Source: UBA1189 sp045647345 | Lineage (GTDB): Bacteria > Bacteroidota > Bacteroidia > Bacteroidales > Bacteroidaceae | Reading direction: 5' to 3' | Length of the DNA: 6,177 bases | NCBI GenBank assembly: GCA_045647345.1 | Contig: JAZRMG010000016.1 | Coordinates: forward strand, 1-6,177 | Shown here: positions 1-4,503 of the stretch, in pieces | How positions within the stretch are numbered: position 1 is the first letter of the stretch | Layout: every line of letters begins with the position of its first letter | The notes under the pieces: model-generated | Seen by the model: only the letters and a program-made list of their open reading frames with translations | The model's database searches: none | Told to the model about the DNA's origin: nothing | Program-made: the position numbers and the translations under genes

Positions 1-1044
1 CTCTTCACTGATGGCGCGAACAATATCGTCGATACGGTTGTCGTTGCCACGATTGGAGCCATCTTCGAGCACGGCATGTACATCATCTACGATGTGCCCG
101 ACAATGCCGAGTTCCTCTACTTTACCATCTACAATGCAGTAGACTTCGATAAGGTCGTACTCAGTAACAGTGACAGGATAGAGGATATGGAACCCGATTG
201 GGTGGAGAATGAAGCCTACTTGCATGGTGTGTTTGGTAGCAGTGTCGTAGGATCCAAGCTGATGAGTTGTATTACTGGTAGCAGCACAGCAGCCAGTTTC
301 CCATGGACCGACTTCCACCACTACAGCCAGCAGCGCGGTATGCAGCAGACCGACTGGAATATGCACAACGACATTGCTAATCTATTCTATGCGTTCTATG
401 GCCGTCGTGATAGTCAGGCGCAATGCGGTGCAGGTTCGCACAGCAACACTCGCGTGACAGGTCAGACCGCAGTGATAGGTATGCAGGACACGGTCAACAC
501 CAACGGCACCACTGTGGGCGGTGTTGAAGGCAATGGCTTGGCCTATTATAAGAGCACCGCTGCTGACGGTACCGTTACCTATACCAAGATAAACAATACC
601 AACTGCCTCGGCTACGAAGACATATATGGCCACAAATATGGTATGATGGACAACGTAGAGGTGAACCGCGATGCTATCAATGGTGTATGGACTATTACCC
701 AGCCCGATGGAAGCGAGCGCCGTGTGAAAGGTTCCACTTCGAGTGACATGTGGATAAGCGGCGTAGTGTTCGGACGCTATATGGATATGATGATGGCTGG
801 TAGTGTCGGCAGCAGCCAATCTACCAAGCATTGCGATAAGTATTATTATACAGGCTCTAAGTCCCGTGTGGTTTATCGCGGCAGCAGCTACGCGACTGCG
901 AGTGGCGGCGTGTCGTACGCGAATGCGGGTGACGATGCTTCGTGTGCGAGCACGAATATCGGCTCGCGTCTGGCCTTCCGCGGCAAAATCGAGGTCGCGC
1001 CAAGCGTCGAAGCGTACGAAGCGGCTAAAGCGTTCGACGAGTAA
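1..1044 (+). CDS. DGR target protein, C-type-lectin-fold tail/receptor-binding-like protein (5' partial)
   Basis: The frame is open from base 1 with no stop, so the start lies outside the window; 347 residues are visible. The C-terminal part looks like the C-type-lectin (formylglycine-generating-enzyme-like) fold that DGRs diversify: a GYEDIYGHKYGMMD stretch (about residues 203-216), DMWISGVVFGRYMD (about 249-262), KYYYTGS, the variable segment (residues 288-325), and the closing GSRLAFRGKI. In DGR targets this fold displays variable residues on a ligand-binding face. The middle part (FPWTDFHHYSQQRGMQQTDW) resembles Bacteroides phage structural proteins that I know only by pattern. The protein probably sits at a phage tail tip or fibre. 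The last 23 residues after the VR are charged and Ala/Glu-rich and overlap a degenerate AAGCG-rich tract. An ICE- or cell-surface-encoded target cannot be excluded. DGR target status is very secure; the tail location is inference. Confidence 0.9.
   Translation, partial: LFTDGANNIVDTVVVATIGAIFEHGMYIIYDVPDNAEFLYFTIYNAVDFDKVVLSNSDRIEDMEPDWVENEAYLHGVFGSSVVGSKLMSCITGSSTAASFPWTDFHHYSQQRGMQQTDWNMHNDIANLFYAFYGRRDSQAQCGAGSHSNTRVTGQTAVIGMQDTVNTNGTTVGGVEGNGLAYYKSTAADGTVTYTKINNTNCLGYEDIYGHKYGMMDNVEVNRDAINGVWTITQPDGSERRVKGSTSSDMWISGVVFGRYMDMMMAGSVGSSQSTKHCDKYYYTGSKSRVVYRGSSYATASGGVSYANAGDDASCASTNIGSRLAFRGKIEVAPSVEAYEAAKAFDE
862..973 (+). repeat. DGR variable repeat (VR)
   Basis: This 112-bp segment aligns without gaps to 1264-1375 (offset 402). 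The 13 differences are at 862, 863, 884, 887, 889, 896, 902, 928, 929, 931, 943, 944 and 950, and every one faces an adenine in the TR. Eight became G, three T and two C. No C, G or T of the TR is changed. In the target reading frame, TR Asn codons became Ser, Ser, Ser, Tyr, Thr, Ser, Gly, Asp, Cys and Ser, while two Asn codons (922, 955) are unchanged. Perfect flank identity starts at 864; 862-863 are included because they are the first two bases of an AAC codon in the TR. The VR lies at the C-terminal end of the lectin-like domain, as in known DGRs. Confidence 0.97.
961..973 (+). other. IMH-like 3' boundary of VR
   Basis: GGCTCGCGTCTGG contains no adenine and is identical in VR (961-973) and TR (1363-1375). 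Immediately after it the two copies diverge (CCTTCC versus AAATCA). In studied DGRs a GC-rich 3' end of the VR (IMH, initiation of mutagenic homing) marks where cDNA integration begins and distinguishes the recipient VR from the donor TR. Position and composition fit; the function is inferred. Confidence 0.6.
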
Positions 1045-1136
1045 ACGCGAAGCGTAAAACGGGAGCGAAGCGACAAAGCGTAAAGCGAAATGAAAGCGTA
1101 AAACGAAAACGAGAACGAAAATGGAAAGCGAAAGAA
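1000..1136 (+). repeat. degenerate AAGCG/AAACG purine-rich repeat tract
   Basis: From the last codons of the target gene into the untranslated region, AAGCG and its variants (AAACG, AAAGCG) recur every 6-12 bases. The + strand is strongly purine-rich and poor in T. The array is irregular, not a clean tandem repeat. It spans the target stop codon (1042-1044), so the target C-terminus is itself written in this repeat. No ORF of its own is convincing here. It may have expanded by slippage, or may act in retrohoming downstream of the VR. Confidence 0.6.
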
Positions 1137-1137
1137 T

Positions 1138-1163
1138 ACGGGCGCAGCCCGTCGAAATTTTCG
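1138..1163 (+). terminator. small hairpin after target gene, possible weak terminator
   Basis: ACGGGC (1138-1143) and GCCCGT (1147-1152) form a 6-bp stem with a GCA loop. An AAATTTT run follows (1155-1161). The U-tract is short, so termination would be weak. In phage BPP-1 a hairpin close behind the VR assists retrohoming; this one is about 165 nt from the VR, further than in that model, so either role is uncertain. Confidence 0.35.
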
Positions 1164-1179
1164 GGGGACAAAAGGACTG

Positions 1180-1220
1180 ACCTGAATTTGAAGATTCATT
1201 CTTTTTGCCTGGATTCAGGT
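1180..1220. repeat. inverted repeat overlapping TR promoter
   Basis: ACCTGAAT (1180-1187) and ATTCAGGT (1213-1220) are perfect 8-bp inverted arms separated by 25 nt. The -33 box of the TR promoter lies between them. This could be an operator or simply chance; nothing else supports it. Confidence 0.3.
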
Positions 1221-1236
1221 TTATTGAGTACCTTTG
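1204..1236 (+). promoter_or_regulatory. Bacteroidetes-type promoter for TR RNA and RT operon
   Basis: TTTG at 1204-1207 matches the -33 element and TACCTTTG at 1229-1236 matches the -7 consensus TAnnTTTG. The spacer is 21 nt, within the normal 19-21 nt range. Transcription would begin near 1242-1246, about 20 nt before the TR, so the RNA would carry the TR, its spacer, the RT and the following gene. A 5-bp hairpin (CTCCA 1239-1243 / TGGAG 1249-1253) would lie at or just upstream of the RNA 5' end. Confidence 0.7.
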
Positions 1237-1263
1237 CGCTCCAAATGGTGGAGTTCCCCAATA

Positions 1264-1375
1264 AACCGTGTGGTTTATCGCGGCAACAACAACGCGAATG
1301 CGAATGGCGGCGTGTCGTACGCGAATGCGAATAACGATGCTTCGAATGCGAACACGAATATCGGCTCGCGTCTGG
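1264..1375 (+). repeat. DGR template repeat (TR)
   Basis: This is the invariant donor copy of VR 862-973, in the same orientation. It contains 29 adenines. Read in the VR frame it holds 12 Asn codons (AAC/AAT) and no stop. Randomising the two adenines of an AAY codon can give 15 amino acids and never a stop, the usual DGR design. Much of it is a six-base GCGAAT-like alternation (Ala-Asn). It ends in the A-free GGCTCGCGTCTGG, then diverges from the VR. Confidence 0.97.
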
Positions 1376-1396
1376 AAATCAACCAAAGAAAAACCA

Positions 1397-1437
1397 TCGG
1401 CGTACAACATCGGGGACGGGTCCCCACGTGGTGCCGA
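1397..1437 (+). other. nested stem-loop in DGR RNA spacer
   Basis: The outer stem TCGGC (1397-1401) / GCCGA (1433-1437) can be extended by two G-U pairs. The inner stem GGGGA (1412-1416) / TCCCC (1421-1425) has a CGGG loop. It starts 22 nt after the TR, in the region where BPP-1 carries the RNA element needed for cDNA priming. It was folded by eye only. Confidence 0.45.
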
Positions 1438-1571
1438 GGGGAACAAGCCACAGCAACAGCAGTCGAAAGACTGGAAAGCTGAAAAATCAAATTGAGGGGT
1501 AGAGTTTGGTAGGTCACATTGATTCGAAGAACTTGGGCCCCAGGGTCGGAAGGCCAACAGCAAGAGAGAGT

Positions 1572-2873
1572 ATGCGTAGAGAAGGTTACATCATCGAGGA
1601 GATTGTGGACTACTCCAATATGGCGGAGTCGTTCGACCAGGTGCTTCGTGGCACGAAGCGGAAACGCAGTCGCCAAGGTCGCTACCTTCTTGCGCATCGT
1701 GAAGAGGTCATTGAGGAACTGACCGCACGGATTGCAGATGGCTCGTTCCAGGTGAGCGGTTATCGGGAAAGAGAGATTATGGAGGGTGGCAAACTGCGCC
1801 GCATCCAGGTACTCACAATGAAAGACCGCATCGCCGTACATGCCATCATGTCGGTCGTTGACAAGCACCTGAAAAGACGCTTTATCCGCACCACTTCCGC
1901 AAGCATCGAGGGGCGCGGTATGCACGATCTGATGAAGTACATCCGCCGCGACATGAACGATGATCCAGAAGGCACGCGCTACTGCTACAAGTTCGACATC
2001 TCGAAATTCTACGAAAGCGTGGAGCAGGACTTCGTCATGTACTGCGTCCGAAGGATATTCAAGGACCAAAAACTCATCGCCATGCTCGATGGCTTTGTCC
2101 ACATGATGCCCGAAGGTATCAGCATTGGACTGCGCTCATCGCAAGGATTAGGCAATCTCTTGTTGTCTGTATACCTTGACCATTATCTGAAAGACCGATA
2201 CGGCGTTCGTCACTTCTACCGCTACTGCGATGATGGTGTCGTGCTCGGAAGTTCAAAGGCAGAACTGTGGGCAATCCGCGATGCTGTACACGAACAACTG
2301 GCACAGATTGACCTCAAAGTGAAAGCCAACGAACGCGTGTTCCCCACGACCGAGGGTATCGACTTCTTGGGATATGTCATCTATCCCGACCATGTGCGAC
2401 TACGCAAGCGCATCAAAAAGACATTCGCCCGGAAGATGCACAAGGTGAAAAGCAGAAAAAGAAGGCGCGTCTTGATAGCCAGTTTCTACGGAATGGCCAA
2501 GCACGCCAACTGTATAATGTTGTTCAATAAATTAACAGGCAAAGAAATGAGATCATTTAAGGATTTGAATGTCGCTTACAAGCCCGAAGACGGCAAAAAG
2601 CGATTCTCGGGTGCTGTCATTAGCATCCGTGAACTGGTGAACCTACCCATCGTCGTGAAAGACTTCGAGACTGGAGTTAAGACCAGCCAAGGCGAAGACC
2701 GCTGCGTTGTAGCCATCGAGATGAACGGCGAACCTCGGAAGTTCTTCACCAACTCGGAGGAGATGAAAAACATCCTCCAACAAGTGAGTGAAATGCCCGA
2801 CGGCTTCCCCTTTGAAACGATCATCAAAACGGAATCCTTCGGCAAAGGTAGAACAAAGTACGTCTTCACATAG
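1572..2873 (+). CDS. DGR reverse transcriptase with C-terminal extension
   Basis: This enzyme copies the TR RNA into adenine-mutagenised cDNA that replaces the VR. The 433-residue protein has the RT motifs in order: motif 1/2 region (about 69-92), FDISKFYESV with catalytic Asp142 (141-150), IGLRSSQ (185-191), which fits the DGR-specific [ILV]GxxxSQ motif 4, YCDD with Asp220/Asp221 (218-221), KANERVF (251-257) and IDFLGYVI (263-270). The basic thumb-like region (278-299) would contact nucleic acid. Residues from about 335 to 433 form an extra domain beyond the roughly 330-residue Bordetella phage enzyme. I chose ATG 1572, just after a purine-rich GAGAGAG stretch, because the protein then begins MRREGYIIEEIVDY, typical of DGR RTs; a TTG at 1506 would add 22 residues that do not look conserved. 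The next gene follows after 21 nt, so co-transcription is likely. No Avd-type accessory gene is seen beside it. Confidence 0.95.
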   Translation: MRREGYIIEEIVDYSNMAESFDQVLRGTKRKRSRQGRYLLAHREEVIEELTARIADGSFQVSGYREREIMEGGKLRRIQVLTMKDRIAVHAIMSVVDKHLKRRFIRTTSASIEGRGMHDLMKYIRRDMNDDPEGTRYCYKFDISKFYESVEQDFVMYCVRRIFKDQKLIAMLDGFVHMMPEGISIGLRSSQGLGNLLLSVYLDHYLKDRYGVRHFYRYCDDGVVLGSSKAELWAIRDAVHEQLAQIDLKVKANERVFPTTEGIDFLGYVIYPDHVRLRKRIKKTFARKMHKVKSRKRRRVLIASFYGMAKHANCIMLFNKLTGKEMRSFKDLNVAYKPEDGKKRFSGAVISIRELVNLPIVVKDFETGVKTSQGEDRCVVAIEMNGEPRKFFTNSEEMKNILQQVSEMPDGFPFETIIKTESFGKGRTKYVFT

Positions 2874-2894
2874 GCGCACACAACATGTCAAAGT

Positions 2895-3377
2895 ATGAGA
2901 AGAATTGAAGGTACCGCAGGGGTGAAACTGATTGAATGCACACACCCTGCAAAAAACAGATGGCGCATCCGATGGGATGTCCAGGAACGCGAGGACGGCT
3001 CGGCCACCTACATGGAAAAAGAGTTCAAGCACAAACCCACCGACGAGGAGATAAAGCAGACCATCATCGGGTGGATCAACGCGCAGACCGACGAGGCCAT
3101 TCTTTCAGGCTTCGTATGGAACGATATGCCTGTATGGCTTTCGAGTGAAAACCAGTTCAACTACAAGGCTGCTTACGACCTTGCCGTACAGACGGCTGGG
3201 GCTACGCTCCCCGTCAAGTTCAAGTTCGGAACGGACGATGTGCCATGCTATCACACATTCCAAACCGTAGAGGAACTGAGTGATTTCTACATACAGTCCA
3301 TTCAATACGTGCAGAATCTATTGGATGAGTGCTGGAACAAAAAAGATGCTTTCAGTTTGGATTCATACCGAGAGTAA
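2895..3377 (+). CDS. DUF4376-like phage protein downstream of DGR RT
   Basis: A 160-residue soluble protein with no signal peptide or membrane segment. The N-terminal third (1-55, HPAKNRWRIRWDVQ, then an acidic/basic stretch) is followed by a segment of DUF4376 type: about 58-150, with INAQTDEAILSGFVWND, PVWLSSENQFNYKAAYDLAV and a late YHTFQTVEELSDFY. I recognise this pattern from Bacteroides phage tail regions, where the protein is of unknown function and often lies beside tail-fibre genes. A tail-assembly or fibre-chaperone role is possible; a DGR accessory role is also possible because it is apparently co-transcribed with the RT. ATG 2895 is the first in-frame start. An out-of-frame ATG at 2885 opens only a 7-residue peptide that stops at 2906-2908. 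Confidence 0.75.
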   Translation: MRRIEGTAGVKLIECTHPAKNRWRIRWDVQEREDGSATYMEKEFKHKPTDEEIKQTIIGWINAQTDEAILSGFVWNDMPVWLSSENQFNYKAAYDLAVQTAGATLPVKFKFGTDDVPCYHTFQTVEELSDFYIQSIQYVQNLLDECWNKKDAFSLDSYRE

Positions 3378-3389
3378 GATGCAACCCTT

Positions 3390-3479
3390 CGGGGGCGGGT
3401 AAGAAAAAAGCCCCCGGCCTGTTAATATAGACGCCAATCATTTATTAACAACACACCCACAAGGCGCGTGACCGGGGGC
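3390..3479. promoter_or_regulatory. three-element G-/C-rich switch-like pairing region
   Basis: Element A CGGGGGC (3390-3396) can pair with element B GCCCCCGG (3410-3417). B can instead pair with element C CCGGGGGC (3472-3479), with a 54-nt loop. A/B and B/C are mutually exclusive. C also lies in the loop of the following terminator hairpin. On the minus strand the B copy is followed by TTTTTT (3409-3404), which would make C/B a minus-strand terminator. Attenuation is one reading; a simple two-sided terminator is another. Confidence 0.4.
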
Positions 3480-3527
3480 AATACCCTCTGCCACGCCTTG
3501 TGGGTTTTCGTTTAATAAATGATTGGC
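3433..3527. repeat. 95-bp imperfect palindrome centred at 3480
   Basis: The outer arms GCCAATCATTTATTAA (3433-3448) and TTAATAAATGATTGGC (3512-3527) are perfect 16-bp inverted repeats. The inner arms CCCACAAGGCG (3456-3466) and CGCCTTGTGGG (3494-3504) are perfect 11-bp repeats on the same axis, and a 7x7 mismatch separates the two stems. Such a structure can be an RNA terminator/stability element, or a DNA cruciform or protein-binding site. It separates the DGR operon from the next genes. Confidence 0.85.
3456..3513 (+). terminator. rho-independent terminator of the DGR/DUF4376 operon
   Basis: The 11-bp GC-rich stem CCCACAAGGCG / CGCCTTGTGGG is followed directly by TTTTCGTTT (3505-3513). The loop is 27 nt. 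It lies about 80 nt behind the stop at 3377, in the right place to end the TR-RT transcript. Confidence 0.65.
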
Positions 3528-3554
3528 ACTGCAAAAGTAATAAAAAGGATTGAT

Positions 3555-3797
3555 ATGACAGTATACGAGATTCTGAATTTTAACAAAGAACTAATAAACA
3601 GGCTTTGTAAGATAGGGTTTAGACCCGATGATTGCCGATATATTGATTTATATTCGGACTATGAGCGCATGAAGGTAGAAGGTGAGAAGGTGACATATAT
3701 TGTCAATTTCTTGTCTTCGAAGTATGAGGTGAGCGAACGCAAGGTGTATGAGGTAATAAAGCGTTTTGGAAAGCACTGCACGGTCGGTGCAGTGTGA
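3555..3797 (+). CDS. small Mor-like helix-turn-helix protein, 80 aa
   Basis: The 80-residue protein begins MTVYEILNFNKELINRL and ends in a likely DNA-binding region (about 48-72): YIVNFLSSKYEVSERKVYEV followed by IKRF. The spacing resembles the C-terminal helix-turn-helix of the Mor/C activators of Mu-like phages (a Tyr-x-[LV]-Ser core followed by VYxII-[KR]). This is pattern recognition, not an alignment. I prefer ATG 3555 because AAAAAGGA (3542-3549) lies 5 nt upstream. ATG 3519 in the same frame would add 12 residues but sits inside the arm of the 95-bp palindrome. The gene stands alone between two terminator-like structures. It could be a late-gene or modification-gene regulator (inference). 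Small proteins ending in CTVGAV are familiar to me from Bacteroides phage-like elements. Confidence 0.7.
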   Translation: MTVYEILNFNKELINRLCKIGFRPDDCRYIDLYSDYERMKVEGEKVTYIVNFLSSKYEVSERKVYEVIKRFGKHCTVGAV

Positions 3798-3810
3798 ATT
3801 GTTCTTGGTC
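3774..3810 (+). terminator. hairpin at the end of the small HTH gene
   Basis: CACTGCAC (3774-3781) and GTGCAGTG (3787-3794) form a perfect 8-bp stem with a GGTCG loop, inside the last codons and directly before the TGA stop. The sequence that follows is T-rich but has no clean T run, so termination may be partial. The duplicated palindromic site could also bind a regulator. Confidence 0.4.
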
Positions 3811-3842
3811 TTTCCCTGTTGTGAGTATAGTGTCTAACTTTG
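3811..3842 (+). promoter_or_regulatory. promoter for the TS-like/Dam operon
   Basis: TAACTTTG (3835-3842) matches the Bacteroidetes -7 consensus TAnnTTTG exactly. The best -33 match at normal spacing is TTTC (3811-3814, 20-nt spacer), one base off TTTG. Transcription would start near 3849, leaving a leader of about 15 nt before ATG 3865. Confidence 0.55.
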
Positions 3843-3864
3843 CCGTCGAAAAAATGATTAGGCA

Positions 3865-4503
3865 ATGAACAAGTATTATCAAATTTTAGACAGGGTGCTC
3901 TCTTCGGGGAAGATGCAGCACAACAAGAAAGGTAGTATCAGGTACCTTTTGAACGAGCAGCTTTCGCTCACACCAGCGGATCTGCTGGACATATTCGAAG
4001 GGCATAATATAGCCCGTAAGAAACTGCGGAACGAATTGCAACTATTTATGCAAGGCGAACGCAATGTGGAGAAATACCGTGAGGCTGGTATAAATTGGTG
4101 GGACTATTGTGGCTCTATTCTTGTGAACTCGTATCCGACCTATTTTGAGAAACTCCCTCCATTGATTGCGAAGATTAACAGGGAGAAGCGTAATAGCAAA
4201 AACTATGTGCTCTTTCTTGGCTCTACGGATGCAGAGAGCAATCAGGCTCCATGCCTCAGTTTGGTGCAGTTCCAGATAGATGAAGGTGAACTGGTGGTTT
4301 CGGCCTACCAGCGTAGTTCTGATGCCAATCTTGGGCTGCCGTCAGACATCTACCATCTTTATCTGATGGCGAGACAGATAGACTTGCCTTTGAAGTCCAT
4401 TACCTTGAACTTAGGCAATGTGCATATCTATGAGAGTAATTTGGAGAAAACACGTCATCTGCTTGATGGTGATGAGGGCGTAAAATTCGAGTTGAACGTA
4501 TGA
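3865..4503 (+). CDS. divergent thymidylate synthase-fold enzyme, predicted dCMP (hydroxy)methylase-like
   Basis: The 212-residue protein follows the thymidylate synthase / deoxynucleotide hydroxymethylase fold in order: YYQILDRVL at the N-terminus; NELQLFMQGERNVEKY with Glu57 (TS Glu58); INWWD (76-80); APC with catalytic Cys130 and LVQFQ after it; AYQRSSDANLGLPSD (147-161) with Arg150, Ser151 and Asp153; and GNVHIY (184-189) with His187 and Tyr189. Asp161 replaces the TS Asn (E. coli Asn177) that reads uracil. Asp here is known in T4 dCMP hydroxymethylase and makes L. casei TS accept dCMP, so cytosine is the likely base. Oddities: it is about 50 residues shorter than TS, the N-terminal DRTGTGT loop with its phosphate Arg is not recognisable, the SRR pair is SKN, and PCH is PCL. 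Phosphate recognition may therefore differ. It overlaps the methyltransferase start by 4 nt. Likely role: making modified cytosine for phage DNA (inference). Confidence 0.85.
   Translation: MNKYYQILDRVLSSGKMQHNKKGSIRYLLNEQLSLTPADLLDIFEGHNIARKKLRNELQLFMQGERNVEKYREAGINWWDYCGSILVNSYPTYFEKLPPLIAKINREKRNSKNYVLFLGSTDAESNQAPCLSLVQFQIDEGELVVSAYQRSSDANLGLPSDIYHLYLMARQIDLPLKSITLNLGNVHIYESNLEKTRHLLDGDEGVKFELNV

Larger units (their letters stand above)
1242..1571 (+). ncRNA. DGR template RNA (leader, TR and spacer before RT)
   Basis: The segment from the predicted start (about 1242) to the RT start codon contains the TR and a 196-nt non-coding spacer (1376-1571). In phage BPP-1 the RNA downstream of the TR is needed for RT binding and for self-priming of mutagenic cDNA. 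The spacer here can fold: GGGGA/TCCCC (1412-1416/1421-1425) closes a CGGG tetraloop, and TCGGC/GCCGA (1397-1401/1433-1437) encloses it. Exact ends are unknown. An open frame in the VR register (from about 1234 to 1482) runs through it, but there is no sign that it is translated. Confidence 0.6.

Noticed and set aside
803..1057. Arg/Ala-rich plus-strand frame overlapping the VR
   Set aside because: It is an out-of-frame shadow of the target gene; the VR differences make sense only in the target frame.
1264..1375. CRISPR-like or tandem repeat because of the GCGAAT alternation
   Set aside because: There are no regularly spaced identical repeats with unique spacers. The alternation is Ala-Asn coding in a DGR template.
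1234..1482. 82-aa open frame through the TR
   Set aside because: The frame mirrors the VR reading frame because the TR encodes no stops. There is no ribosome site, the start is TTG, and it continues into structured spacer. It is better explained as template RNA.
382..1563. 393-aa open frame on the minus strand
   Set aside because: It runs antisense through the target gene, VR and TR. Its sequence is low-complexity (Arg/Ile repeats from the AAY-rich repeats) and matches no family; it is open because the TR/VR lack stops on that strand.
1275..2102. 275-aa minus-strand frame opposite the RT
   Set aside because: It is antisense to conserved RT motifs and has no recognisable domain.
3449..3511. 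Invertible promoter (inverton) between the 16-bp inverted repeats
   Set aside because: The 63-bp interior is shorter than typical Bacteroides invertons, contains no promoter match on either strand, and is itself palindromic, so inversion would change little.
3865..4503. Canonical thymidylate synthase (thyA)
   Set aside because: The length, the Asn-to-Asp change, the lost phosphate arginines and PCH to PCL argue against ordinary dUMP methylation.
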